DNA of 64,000 nt from Rhodeus uyekii (taxonomy: Eukaryota > Chordata > Actinopteri > Cypriniformes > Acheilognathidae). The stretch covers positions 225,001 through 289,000 of the forward strand of contig JAWRVZ010000258.1 in NCBI GenBank assembly GCA_037043235.1, written 5' to 3'. Shown here piece after piece: positions 13,631 to 25,555 of this stretch. A program made the translations under genes and the position numbers. Within the stretch, counting starts at the first letter, position 1. Each line of letters begins with the position of its first letter. Under the pieces are notes generated by a model. The model was not told where the DNA came from. It ran no database searches and saw only the letters and a program-made list of their open reading frames with translations.

Positions 13631-14160
13631 AAGCACAAAAATACACGCGCACGCCAACACACACAGACACACGAACAAACATACGCACACACACACAAGC
13701 ACGTACACAGTCATGCACGCACACAAACACACACACACATAAGCACGTACACAGTCATGCACGCACACAGGGACACACACATGTAAGCACAAAAATACAC
13801 ACGCACGCCAACACACACAGACACACGAACAAACATACGCACACACACATACATACAAGCATGCACATACACAGGCACAAACATACGCACACACACACAA
13901 GCACGTACACAGTCATGCACGCACACAAACACACACACACATAAGCACGTACACAGTCATGCACGCACGCAGGCACACACACATGTAAGCACAAAAATAC
14001 ACACGCACTCCAACACACACAGACACACGCATAAACATACGCACGCACACATACATACATACAAGCATGCACATACACAGTCACATGCGAACACACACAT
14101 GCACACACGCAACAGCTCAGTGAAATCACACACACACACACACACACACGTGTACACACG
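13596..14160. repeat. CA-rich minisatellite with long composite unit
   Basis: Two motif classes recur: 'gcacgtacacagtcatgcac' (about 13699, 13743, 13903, 13945) and 'gtaagcacaaaaatacac' (about 13629, 13785, 13985). This gives a composite unit of about 155-200 bp made of CA-rich subunits. Confidence 0.88.
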
Positions 14161-15179
14161 CATCAGCTCCATGAAATACTTCCACTTCATTTAAAGGAAT
14201 CTTTACAAATGGAGCCAATATTCCACAGCACGAACCCCAGGGCCAATAGTGCTTCATTAGTATGACTTATACAGACAGATAGTAATCTAGAATTTATTTG
14301 TTTCAGCCATTAGCTATTAGTGGTGGATACCTGTAATCCCACAGCACAGACCTCTGTGTGTCTGGATACTGATACAAAAGCAGAGCAGCCGGTGATCTGA
14401 ATACTAATGCAGCCCACAGTCTCAGATCTCACTCACTGGTTAACGTCATAAACTCAAAACAACTACTGGAAACTCTTTTGGGATCTTTAGACAACCAGCC
14501 AGACACTACAGAGTCCGGTTCCCAAAGTCAAAACTCCATTCATTTTCTCCATAAGGAAATTGGTTTTGAACAATGACTTATAAACATTCAAATCGAGTTT
14601 TTAATGTTGTTTTATGACTGTTTTATTCCAGTCAAGCAAAAGGCTAATCATGTTAATTACAGTAATGTGTCTGACATTGTAGACAGCAATACATAAAACG
14701 CATTACCATTCTGATATATCGATTTGTAGGTGAGCCTGTATCAGTGAGTGGAGGCGGGGCTCATTTGCATATTCACTTTTTGCCTTTAATGACTTTAAAG
14801 TCAGACCTATTTTGAGCTACAATGTTAATTGATGGTATTTGCTTCTGCTGAAACTGTTAATTCGCATTATTTCAATGTATTTTTTTAAATAATCCTGTTT
14901 AACAGTGGGATTCCTGGTGAAAAACTACATTACCCATGATGCTGTACAGAAAATTAAACCAACCAGAGAGTCAAAAAAAGAAACAAAATAGCTATTTTAG
15001 CTCCGCCCACTACCATGAAATGTCGATCTCCTTCCTCTCTCAAAATACTGAAATGTTTGAATTATATTATACAAGCATATTCTGCAATAAACTTAAGATA
15101 TAGTTTTTGTACATAATGAACATTTGTAAATGAGTAGTTTTAAAAATGAAAGAAAAACAACTCTCTGGAACTGTTGCAT
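14161..15179. other. Unassigned noncoding
   Basis: 14700-15010 has a MITE-like texture ('ggcggggctcatttgcat', 'ctccgcccactaccatgaaa') but I could not pair its ends. No exon seen. Confidence 0.35.
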
Positions 15180-15600
15180 TCCATAGCAACCACATAGCAA
15201 CACCCTGGCAACCATCCAGAACACCATAGAAACTACATAGCAATCACCTAGCAACTACCCAAAACACTCAAGAAACCACACAACAACACCCTGGACACAA
15301 CCTAAAACACCCTAGCAACATCCTGGCATTGAAAAGCCTACCAACTACCCAGAATACCATAGAAATCACACACCAATGCCCTAGCAACTACCCAAAACAC
15401 TCAAGCAACCACACAACAACACCTTGGCAACCACTTAGCAATGCCCTGGCAACCACCTAAAATTACCTAGCAACATCCTTGCGACCACTTTTTCTATTAG
15501 CAAGCAAATAGCAGCACCTTGACAACAGCCCAGAATACCCTAGCTACCACATTGCAATGCCCTGGCAACCACACAGAACAACCTAGCAACAGTGCAAAAA
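15180..15600. repeat. 'CTAGCAACCAC' minisatellite array, copy 1
   Basis: Repeated blocks of 'catagcaacaccctggcaac' and 'cacccaaaacaccctagcaa' types with variable spacing. The same motif family forms the array in pmt intron 8 (56340-57130), and a short fragment is at 17730-17765. Confidence 0.92.
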
Positions 15601-15955
15601 GTTTCACAAAAAAAAGTGTGACATATATTCTCTTTGGAAATATGTTGCTATGGTTACATTCAATCCTGAGTTGGAGATTACTTTATTTACCCGTTCACAC
15701 CGGCATCATTCAATCCACTCTGGTCTGCAATTATATATCCAGGACCATTTAAAAGGTCAGTATTAAATAGCCTATAATTTTCAGTCTCAAACTCTGACTT
15801 TAAGCGCAGACTATAAGCTATTACTGTATATGAGAAACGTTACATTTAACCTTTGTAAAATTATTTCTTTACCCTTTTGGTTCCATTATTTTACGCGCAC
15901 AAACACACACAGACAGTGTTCATTCTCTTGCACTCTTAAATGGTTTTTGTATATA
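15601..15955. other. Unassigned noncoding
   Basis: No gene or repeat boundary recognised. Confidence 0.35.
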
Positions 15956-15974
15956 AAGTGTGTGTGTGTGTGTG

Positions 15975-16038
<64 letters not shown>
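15956..16038. repeat. Compound (GT)n-(AT)n microsatellite
   Basis: About 10 GT units run into about 29 AT units. Confidence 0.97.
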
Positions 16039-16039
<1 letters not shown>

Positions 16040-17865
16040 CTTTTATGTTAGAAACTTTTATGTGATTAATTAATATATAAACCATATTTTCTATTCCACT
16101 ATTTTTCAAGTCAACACATGAAATTATATCACATTGTAAGACCTTCAACAACATGTGAATTCAATCATTTCTGAATAATTTCATATTTGTATTCATACTT
16201 GCATTCAAAGCCATTAAAAGTCATTATGGGACGTCAATGTTTCATATGCATTTTAATGTGGCATATAAACACACATACAGGCCCTTAAATTAACACTCGT
16301 CATGTGCCAAATGCAAGCGAACATCGGTGTTAGTGAGTATGTGAAACCGTCAACAATGAAGTCTAACGATGAAATGCTGTGAGAACGTGAATGACGTCGA
16401 TGAATCAGAACTGAATCTTCACAAAAGCTTAAACCTGATTATTTTAATATTCAAGCGCAAGAAGATGCAAAAGGATTCATTACTCAGTTAAGTTTTGTGT
16501 TTGCACACAGAAAGCTGCGTCTCAGATGCTAAACTGAGCTCTTTCACGTCTTCTTGCACTTGACCGGAACAAAATAGCGAGTGTTATCATACTCAACATA
16601 CAGAGTTGAGAAAGTAAATGCATGTGTAACATTATCAGTAAATTAGATCCATGCATTCGCTCTTAAAGTGACAGCAGCCTAATAATCCTGCTGTCTGTGT
16701 TCATGTTCATTACTCGACATATGACAACTTTAATAAGGATGTTTGTTCTTATTTTATTATGACTGTTTAATTCCCATTTTATAATATTTTAAATGTATGT
16801 TAGCTAGGCTAGTTTTAGCTGTGCTCTTGATACTGTAAAGGAATTGTGTACTTTAACTGGTATCTAAAGTTTTAGTGTCATTACTGCCTATTTTTGCAGT
16901 AAAAACAGTTTCATGGCTAGTAAAAAATATTTATGAGCGCCAATACATTTTCTTAAGTCAGCCATTGGCAGATGTGACAAAAAGTTAGTCTTAGGCCCTG
17001 CAGATATGCATATATACGCTTTTTATTTTAATCACATAAACCTTAAAGGCCTCCTGTAGCCCCGCCCCCTTTTCAGCACTGCGCTCATTCTGTCTTCCAG
17101 TTTGTATTTCCAGAGAATAAAGGTGAGATCTTACGGATTCATGAATGAACCGTCCGCTTTAAAATCTTCCCGGTGCAACAGGCATTTGTTATAACATCTG
17201 CTTCAAACATTACAATGCTCACGATAACTAACTCTACAATAAGGAAATACACTTCACCAGCGATAGAAATATACAGAGATACCAGAAGTTCAAAGACAAA
17301 ATTCTATAGATGGCTGCGCACTTGTTTCTCTGGCGTATCCAGTCACACACTGAGTGGGTGATTAAATGCTAGAGTGAATACCATAACCTTTCATAGAGCA
17401 CCAGCTCATTGTGTATTTACACAACGTCTCGTCCGGGAACATCTCATCTCCCATAGAGACAGCGAACGCAGAGAGAGAGAGAGAGATTTATGAATGAATA
17501 ACATTCAGAACAATTATTTTACCCTCAAGACACACAAACAAACTCCTACTAAACGAGAGCACAAAAGCATTTAGTCTCGCGTTCGCATTTGTTTGTAAAG
17601 GTTAATGCACTTTGTGTTTTATTGCATATCATTAAACCAACAAAATTAAAAACAATCCCACAGACGCACATCAGAGATCATGACCAGAAGATAACAGAGA
17701 CAAACATACAATAATGTACGGAACAAAACACCCTAGCAACCAGAAAACAAAGCCCTAGCATCATGGCAGCAAGTTTCCCATGTGCAAAAAAAAGAAAAAC
17801 CCTGAAAATGAAGAAAGCATAGACTTGAATTGATTGGAGCGCACAAACACGAACAGTCGGCTTAC
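16039..17865. other. Noncoding with one dispersed repeat copy
   Basis: Holds the third 'AAAGTGACAGCAGCCTAAT' copy (16560-16705). 17040-17500 contains balanced-composition sequence, a short GA run at 17470-17487 and a 62-codon open frame (17173) without splice or family support. 17730-17765 is a CTAGCAAC-type fragment. If the exon at 17866-17923 is kcnip1, this is intron. Confidence 0.45.
16560..16705 (+). repeat. Dispersed 'AAAGTGACAGCAGCCTAAT' repeat, copy 3
   Basis: Core at 16661-16700 matches 651-685 nearly base for base, including the flanking 'gctcttaaagtgacagcagc'. Confidence 0.7.
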
Positions 17866-17923
17866 CTTTGCGATAGTTGTCCTGTTTGCCCTGCATGGAG
17901 AAGGTTCCCATGATGAGACCCAT
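17866..17923 (-). CDS. kcnip1: kcnip1-like alternative first coding exon (MGxxMGTFS type)
   Basis: Read on the minus strand, the ATG at 17923 opens 19 codons, MGLIMGTFSMQGKQDNYRK, plus one base. It then meets a consensus donor (AAAG then gtaagc). Kv channel-interacting protein 1 has an N-terminus beginning MG-two residues-MGTFS with a KQ pair, encoded by its own exon that ends in phase 1 so that the next residue is Asp; both features fit here. KChIPs are EF-hand calcium sensors that bind the Kv4 channel N-terminus and raise surface expression. Gly2 after Met1 is the site of N-myristoylation in this isoform. The common EF-hand exons are not in the window and would lie beyond its left edge. The exon is too short to stand out as an open frame. 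The assignment rests on peptide similarity recalled for the family, phase and donor agreement. A paralogue (kcnip1a or kcnip1b) cannot be told. Confidence 0.72.
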
Positions 17924-18535
17924 AACTGCGTCTGCGGCTACACACCTGTAGCATGAGACAGCAACTCGCTCGGATGAGAGCCAAACGTGTGCTTATTGAT
18001 GCTAGTTCAGAGTGCGTGTGTCTGCTCTCATAACATAGATCCTTCCTCCCTCTCTCTCTCTCTCTCTCTCACACATACACACTCCTCCTTTCCTTCTCCT
18101 CCTTTCCTTATCCTCCTCCATCAATGCATATTAATTTTTCTCTCTTTGTGTCCGTCAAAATCTCTCTCTCTCGCTCTCTCTCTCGCTCTTCCTCCCACCC
18201 TGGAGACAAATAGAAAGACTACGAGCGCCAAAAAGGAAGAGGACGACAACTAGGGAATGAGACAAAACCTCAGGAGACAGAAACTCTCTGGCAGAGGAAT
18301 AAAGAACAGAGGAAGTGAGCGAGCGATTCTGGTGTGTGTTTCAGCGTGTGTGTCGTCATCCGAAAGCAGAAACGACAAGTCAACCTTTTAGACAAAAGTG
18401 AAAACACTTCAGAAAATCCCTCTCTTGTTATTCTTTGCTTTCACAGAGCTCCACATGAAACTTCTGCAGTGGTTTAAGACGAGACACAGAAGGTGAATGC
18501 AATTTCAACACAATTCCTCAGGTCGTTAATCACGG
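17924..18535 (-). promoter_or_regulatory. Presumed 5'UTR/promoter of the proximal kcnip1 first exon
   Basis: Lies immediately upstream (minus sense) of the 17923 ATG. Contains CT/GA runs at about 18047-18070 and 18160-18185, typical of fish 5' regions. I see no clear TATA box. The role is inferred from position only. Confidence 0.35.
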
Positions 18536-18539
18536 AGCA

Positions 18540-18749
18540 TTAAAGGTGCAATAAGCGATTTCTGAGAAAAGCTATTGAGCCCAAAAAGGTCACACCCCAT
18601 TCTTGATAGCTCCGCCCCCAATTCAAGAACATGCTGTGAAACACAAGCTCCTCCCCCTTAACGAGTGGACACGCCCCTTACTGCTGATTGGCTACTAGTG
18701 TGTTTTGGTGCTCGGATCCAATCCACTTTCCGCAGTGTTTCTCCTTTAA
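18540..18749. mobile_element. TTAA-flanked MITE ('AGGTGCA...' family), copy 1
   Basis: Begins TTAA-aggtgcaataagcgatttctgaga and ends near cctttaa. Shares 'gatagctccgcccccaa' and 'acacgccccttactgctgat' with the copy at 32463-32679. The right end is more diverged than in the second copy. TTAA at both edges suggests a piggyBac-type target site. Confidence 0.72.
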
Positions 18750-19204
18750 AACTGCTTTTTTTGCATCACACGTTTTCTGAAATGCTATGTTTAAATATGT
18801 AAATGATGCATTATCTAATTAAATATGTGCTAATTTGCATAGACATCGAGATCATGCATTGAGTAATGCCAGGTTAAAAACGTTGTTTTATTTTGTTGGC
18901 ATATTAAAGATAAAGGTTTTCTATAGAGGGGTTTTGGGAAGAAGAAAAAAGTGGACATGGACAAATCCCTCGGTTAAGAGTGCGTTTGAAGCGTAATTGT
19001 ATTGCGATTGAAAAGTACTGATGCAAATAGATAGTGTGACAAAATAAACACTTAACTGTTAACTCTTAACTGAAGCAAAACAGACCTGATCTCACAAATG
19101 ACAAATGCACGGGAAAAAAAATAATGGTTTTGTTTGTAGTGTTGTGCTTAAGGCATCGAAAACTGAAAACACTTGTCACTAAATATTTTGGTTTCACAAA
19201 TGTT

Positions 19205-19248
<44 letters not shown>

Positions 19249-20680
19249 GCATACATACACAACATGTAGTAGAATTTATTTCTTTTAACTGTACGTTTTG
19301 GTTGTTGAATAATTGAACTTAATGACACAATCTTCTGTAGAAATATAATTATAACTGAAGTGATTTATTCTTATAGATATTAGTATTAGAGATATTAGTA
19401 TTTCAACAATAGATATTAGATATTAGTATCTCAACAAACTTATTTACAGCAAACTTATGTTCAACAAGGCAACATTTCTAATGAACCTTTACTAATTAGC
19501 TTTTTTAGCAGTTATCCATAACAACACTGGCACTGTTTTACCTGTTTATTACTGTAAATCTGTTTTAAAATATGTTGTATAAAGTTATATACATTAAAAT
19601 AAAAATGAAAACGATATAAATAAACATGAATTTACAACAAAAACACCAAAAATCTTCGAAGTGAAAAGGAAAATAAAATGTGTAGATGTTGTGAGCTGAT
19701 TTTCTGTCTGTCCAAAATTAGTAAACCTACATCACAGAATTTCAATTGTTCTCATTTACTTGCTTCTACACGCCTCAAACAAAACATGTCAAACTTTGTC
19801 AGATCCAGCGACTGGTTTTGTTCCTCAAAAATGCCCTTTTTAGCAGCCAAGATGAAGGCCATTTCTGACAGGATGCATCAAGGAATACGTGACGGCTGAG
19901 ACAAAACAATATGATCAAAGCCAAAACTGAGTCTGATTGTTTTTGACGGTTAAAATCTCACTTTATCAGTGAGTTTATTGCTGTTGTTTCTCATAACGCA
20001 GACCAAAGACAGACACTGCGGATGAAACCGAATGAAAATAGTTTGAAATGAATGAAAATAAAATTATACATTCGAGACCAGCCGGTCTCAACTCTTTGCC
20101 GAACTCTGTTCTCCGCATCTCCTTTAGACTATAATTAATGCTCTTTAAGAAGTCATGCATCACTATAACTATTGCTTACATGCAAGGTTAGTGATCCGAA
20201 CCAACCCAAACATCAAGAATTAAACTTCAGCATGTGCTCTGAGCTATTTAGGGCTGTTCCTCGATTCCTCCTTTACATTCAATACTTGGTTTTAAATAAA
20301 AAAACATTTCTGAGGGAATTTAAATTTAAGGTTGCACGATACATACAAACCATTTTTACAAATCACATTGTGAAAACACAAAGTCTGTGAATTAGGATAA
20401 GTCTGAGTGAATTTGTTTATTTTAAAACAGAGAACATGATTCTCTCACAAATCCTAACAGACAATTAAATAAAATAATGTCTTTTACTACAGGTTCTGAT
20501 AGTTTTTAATTGCTTTCATCTGTTTAAAATGTTTTGATTCATTTGAATGAATTCTTCTTTTTTTAATTGGAATGAATGAATGATTCAATGACTTTGAAAT
20601 ACTTTGAATCAGACACTAATAAATGCATATTTTTCACTGTCACTTGTAACGATGTAATAGATATAATTGTTATCTGAAGT
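18750..20680. other. Unassigned noncoding with a CA run
   Basis: CA run at about 19206-19238 with a TA/CA extension to 19260. Otherwise no gene. Open frames at 19678 and 20172 (72-73 codons) have no splice or family support. Confidence 0.4.
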
Positions 20681-20749
20681 GTCAAGTTCCTTTCAGAAGG
20701 TGATCATTCCCGTAAACAGTTTACATCAGAACTATACACTTTCATCCCA

Positions 20750-20940
20750 GTTTTATTCCCAGTTTATTTCTGTAACAGAAATAACACTGTTGACAAGACT
20801 GTTAGTGAAGCGGTTTCAAGCCTACAGTATCTGAACAATAAAGCTTTATCCCAGTTCTTCTGTTTGTAACACAGAAATAATGATGCTGTGTCGTTGAAAA
20901 CATTGTTTGTGAAGCGGTTCATAAATACAGTATAAGTGAA
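20750..20940 (+). repeat. Two imperfect tandem units of about 100 bp
   Basis: 'cccagtttatttctgtaaca...gaagcggttt...tacagtat' (20757-20830) is repeated as 'cccagttcttctgtttgtaa...gaagcggttc...acagtata' (20850-20934). Confidence 0.6.
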
Positions 20941-21207
20941 AGCTGTTTTCTCTGGATCAGTGGCAGCAAATATACAGATTAGTGCTGAATTTTCTGGTGT
21001 GATTATGTCAAAGATTTAATAAAGAGGTGAATCAGTCATTTAGGAATGGGATCATGTGGGGGTTTCAATCCAACCTTTTCCAAGATCTATATTTAAATAA
21101 TGTCAAAATCTTCATCCACTACTTTGCTTCAGCATCTCCAACATGATATTTCTTTCCACAACATAGATAATCACGAGTATGGAATAAAAGACTAAATTAA
21201 TTGCATC

Positions 21208-21660
21208 CTCTCCTGTGTCTCAAACAGTAGAGATTGTCGCTTGCAACATCAAGGTCATGGGTTCGATTCCCAGGGAAAGCAAGAATTGATTAGACTTTCT
21301 CCCAAGCCTGGTTTAGCCTGGTTTCTCCTGGTTTAGCCTGGTTTCTCCCAAAGTTTTTTCTCCATTCTATTCTTCATTCGTTACGTCACCTGCCGGAGTT
21401 TTGGTTCTTGCCGCTGTCGCCTATGGCTTGCTCAGTTGGGGAAACTTAACACTTAAAATTGATCAATTGTATTGATTCACCTGCTCTTTTGGGGCTTCTG
21501 TTCAGCCAAACAAACTTTGTTTATATTGTTTTTCCTGTAAAGCTGCTTTGAAACAATCTACATTGTAAAAAGCGCTATATAAATAAAGGTATATATAAAC
21601 TTGACTTGCAATGCAAGTTACTTTGAATAAAAGTGTCTGATGAATAAATGCCAGTCACAC
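21208..21660 (+). mobile_element. SINE interrupted by a second retroposon
   Basis: The tRNA-like head with B-box 'ggtcatgggttcgattccca' (21208-21295) breaks off after 'gattaga'. Its tail 'cttgcaatgcaagttacttt...aaaagtgtctgatgaa' resumes at about 21603. The inserted 300 bp contains 'gttttggttcttgccgctgt', 'ggcttgctcagttgggga' and ends 'aaaaagcgctatataaataa', the 3' end of another widespread teleost SINE/LINE family. This is a nested insertion. Confidence 0.75.
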
Positions 21661-21684
21661 ACATACAACCGAGCAAAACAGGGC

Positions 21685-21785
21685 GAGTGGGTGATTCAAT
21701 GACCCATTCGTGAAGACTTGTTTTGTTCTTGAATGAATCAGTTGTTTTTGAAACGAATAGACTGAGTGAATGATGCAATGACAAA
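21685..21785 (+). repeat. Single unit related to the pmt intron 6 minisatellite
   Basis: 'gattcaatgacccattcgtg', 'acttgttttgttcttgaatg' and 'aatcagttgtttttgaaacg' follow in the same order as one 83-bp unit of the array at 54090-55690. Confidence 0.65.
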
Positions 21786-22714
21786 CACAGCTATCTATTT
21801 CATTTGATTAGTAACAGCCCGACTGTTATTATTCTAAATTAATGCAATGTTTTAATACATTTTTAAACAAAGTTCTACATTTAAATTTAAGACTTTTACA
21901 TAAAAAGTGACACATATACTAAGGTTGAAAAACAAAAACGCTGTTACAAAAAGAAAAAACACCTTTAAATGGACAAATATCACCCCGTAATGGGGTTTTG
22001 CTAAAGGTGCAAAATTTCACTTGCACTATCGTCATGAAACTGTAATACTGTACGTAACACACACACACACACACACACACACAGTGTATTCCTTTGATAT
22101 TCATTACAATACAAGGTATTTTTAAATGAGGAGAGGAGAGAAGACAATCCCTATGACTCTAGATCATCTTTCGGACACAAGCGTTGAACATCTTCTGGAC
22201 TGAAGCAGATATTAACTTTTTTTATGCCCAAAAATGTATAATTTAATTCAAAATGAAACACTGATATTTTGGAAATGAATGTTTCAGAGGGACACAGTGT
22301 GTCCTGAGGGTTGTTGCGTTGCATGTGGGTGTCCTGTCAGTCCGCACGGACTACGAATGCACATCACAACTTCACAAAACAACACACTCTCACGCAAAAT
22401 GCACCTGAGAGTTTGTGTAGACAGAAATACATGAATATAGTAAATCAGGGCACTGATTCAGAACTAAATTCAGCTCCACATGTCCTGTTCACAGACAGAT
22501 TGTTTATGTATAGAAATGTTATGATATTATTTAATATTTCTGTTTCAACAAACAAATTTGACTTTTACGATTCTTTTTAGTGAATCAAAAGTATTAGCAT
22601 GATCAATGCAGTTCGATTCACTTACGAGACGGATGATTTTGATGACTCAAAAATATACAGCATGATCAGAGTATTCTGGCCTTGTTCTTAGTGAATCAAA
22701 AAACACAGTCCAGT
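21786..22714. other. Unassigned noncoding with a CA run
   Basis: CA run at 22056-22082. No supported coding segment; the 89-codon frame at 22311 lacks family similarity that I can see. Confidence 0.4.
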
Positions 22715-22715
22715 C

Positions 22716-23426
22716 TAGTAATACCTTGAGATACGAGCATCCTGACATACGAGTATTCAGAGACACAAACAAGCACTCGAACATTTGCTTTGAGATATGA
22801 GTAAATATTTGAAATACGAGCAGCTTCCAGACGAGCACTCGCAGCAGCTCAAGCTCCTCATTTATGGGTAATTGCATATGATCTCCACTAGAGGCAGCTT
22901 GGTTTTACAGCGGGGGTTACCGGGGGCAACGAGTGATTCACCAGTATTAAGCTGGGAGCAGCACGAGTTATGAGTGTTCAATAATAATAAATATGGGCTT
23001 CTGAGTCTATCAATACACAACACGGGAAGAAACACTACACTTTCGTATTGTATTTGTTATCTACGTTATCCCTCCTCTTCCTCCTCCTCCTCCTCACATG
23101 CCGTCATTAGCCGCTACTGTATCGTGTGTCTCGAAGGAAAGAACTTATAATTGAAACCATATTTTATTTTATATCACAGTAATCCTTACATACTATATTG
23201 TTTGTGTGTGTGTGTGTGTGTGTGTATGTGTGTGTGTCACTCTATAGCAATTAAAAACATGTTTTTTATTGTTATTAGCACTAATAAGGGAGTTTTTTAG
23301 AACGCCGGAACGGATTAATTTAGTTTCTGTTATTTCTTACGGGAAACAATGATTTGAGATACGAGCAACTTGAGTTACGAGCTCGTCCTGGAACCAATTA
23401 TGCTCGTATGTCAAGGCATTACTGTA
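22716..23426. mobile_element. Pogo/Tigger-like nonautonomous element, copy 1
   Basis: Ends are inverted: agtaataccttgagatacga at the left, and 'tcgtatgtcaaggcattact' at the right, repeated internally as 'tttgagatacgagcaacttg'. The interior matches 36220-36844 almost identically over 22800-23040, including 'cagcgggggttaccgggggc'. A GT microsatellite (about 23201-23238) has expanded inside. TIR style 'cagtaatrccttgagatacg' resembles Tigger/mariner families; no transposase remains. Confidence 0.8.
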
Positions 23427-24650
23427 TAACAATCTACTCTTATGAACTGACTTTTTTTAAAGAATACTTAAGATTAGTCTGACGAATCATTCACTGAAAT
23501 GAATCAATATTCGATCTACTTACTGAACTGCATATTATCATTATTTTGTGAAACACAATAAAGTTAGCCACCAGAAAGTAAATATGGCTGTAAATACTTC
23601 AATTGTTCAATTATTTTCAAGTATTTTGATGGCCCACAGACATAAATCCCTTGAGAGAAAAATATGACCCCTCCCTGACAGCAAACGTTAATGAATCACA
23701 TTAATGATGACAAATTACCATTTCAAATTCAAAGATGAGCACTCCCTGCAGACAGAGATACAGCCTAACGAAGTACATCTGACTCGTGAATACAAATCTC
23801 CTCCTGTCTCATCAGAAACATGCCTTTGAACAATCATTAAACAATATGGTTAATATTTAATTGGGCGTCTCAGTGAAAGTGTAGCTGGCAGAAACTGCAT
23901 TTATAAATCTGCAGTGCGCTGTCATAGACATGCAAATAATGTTACATGTCATTCTTCATGATTTGGGAATTCAGGTGATGTGTTTTGATTTCACACCAAA
24001 CCTCCTGTTAACTTCCATAGTCAGGAATGTGGTAAAAATGACATTATTCTTCATGTTTAACGTCAATTTCCCATAAGCAGGCAAAATGCATTAATACAAA
24101 ACCACTTGTTTTAGATTGAACCTGATTTGATTTTCATTTTATCACATTTCAGCATTTCTCACTGCTTTATCCTCATTTACTTGTGTGTAAATGACAAACA
24201 TGCTGTGCTAATAACATTCATTAGCCAATGCGATAAATCAGCTTTTAAGTGTAAAAATGATCATTTTGTCAGGTCATACAGGAGCTTTGTTGAAAATATT
24301 ACAATCTACTTAATACATTTATGTTTGAAATGCAAACATAATTATATTGCATTTAGTACAAATGATATTCAACACTATCATCAAAAGCGATATGATCACA
24401 TTGTAATAAAGACTCGATTTACCAATGGTTTTCACTCAAAATGATCTTTACTGCTGATCCATTTACTTAATTAAAATGAGCTGTTGCAACTCAATTGTTT
24501 GCATTGTGTCACATAATTTTATTGCATACAATTAACCTAATTAAGTTGAGAACATAGGCTCAAATAGACTGTGATTTGAGAAATATGTGACTCAATGAAG
24601 GGTTAACTGACCAAAACTGCACTGTGAAGAGTTTGTTAGGAATAATGTTG
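23427..24650. other. Mostly unique noncoding; possible conserved element at 23680-23990
   Basis: 23680-23990 is repeat-free and holds homeodomain-, SOX- and POU-type words ('ttaatgatgacaaattacc', 'tttgaacaatcattaaacaa', 'gacatgcaaataatg'), typical of developmental enhancers. It lies between the two kcnip1 first exons. The 105-codon frame at 24127 has no recognisable domain. Confidence 0.3.
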
Positions 24651-24654
24651 ACCG

Positions 24655-24835
24655 AAATCATTGACTTCCTTCTCCACTATTGAAATCAATAGCAACAGTT
24701 AACTTTCTGGTTAACAACATTCGTCAAAACATGATCTTTTGTGTTCAACAGAAGAAACAAACTCATACAGGTTTGGAACAACTTGAGGATGAGTAAATGT
24801 TGACAGAATTGTCATTTTTGAGTGAGCTATCAATT
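24655..24835 (-). mobile_element. Cyprinid TTAA-type MITE fragment (minus)
   Basis: Minus-strand sequence contains degenerate 'aaaaatgacaattctgtcaa', 'tactcatcctcaagttgttc' and 'caaacctgtatgagtttgtt', 'ttctgttgaacacaaaagat': the body of the element with 'agttcacccaaaaatgaaa' ends (compare 40192). Confidence 0.75.
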
Positions 24836-25555
24836 TAAATGAATCGATTGTCAAGAAGAAGAAAAGGAAAGTGCAAAAACATGAATGTTTTAACAGCACT
24901 ATCCACAAATACCCACACAGATCTACAGATGAAGAGCAATGCCAAAAGACACCTCTAATTAACACGTCTTGTCAAACAGATGTCAAGTTTAATTGGCCTG
25001 TCATTGGAAATAAAGACGCACTTTCCGCCCTCTAGTTTTAAAAAAGAGCATCACAGTCAATCACAGAGAAAAGCGAACAGCGCCGCCCAGCGGAACACAT
25101 GGGAATTACAGGCTGTTTTCAAGGCCAACCACAAACAGCGTTCAATCACTTCATATGTGAATCCCTCTTGTGCCCTCTTGCTCCTCCATAATAAATGAAG
25201 GGATGTAAAGCATTGAAGACATGATGGATTCAACACAAAATCTGCCTCTGATTGGTCAGATGAAATAATAATAATAATAAATTCTCATATTTGAATTTTT
25301 TTTAATTCTTTTCTTAGGATACAGTAGTATTAAAATGTCTAGCTGTTATTAGCCAGGTGTATGAGGCAGCATTTATAAGGCATTGTCATCTTTTAATTTT
25401 CTTATGATTATAGATTAATGTTTTAAAATAATTCAGACCGAATTTACACTACACAAGGACATAGATTATTGCTACTATTTAAAAAATAACTAATAATAAC
25501 AAACAAATAATATATAGCATTATTTTTATATGCATTATATATATATGTATATATA
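24836..25555. other. Unassigned noncoding
   Basis: AT-rich from 25440. No gene seen. Confidence 0.4.

Noticed and set aside
13571..14159. Overlapping minus-strand Cys/Val-rich frames of 109-134 codons
   Set aside because: Translations of the CA-rich composite minisatellite.
21240..21285. Possible tRNA genes at the GGTTCGATTCCC B-boxes (also 3260, 38850, 43310, 50395, 53290)
   Set aside because: The repeated copies share a non-tRNA tail and lack a foldable acceptor stem; they are SINEs.
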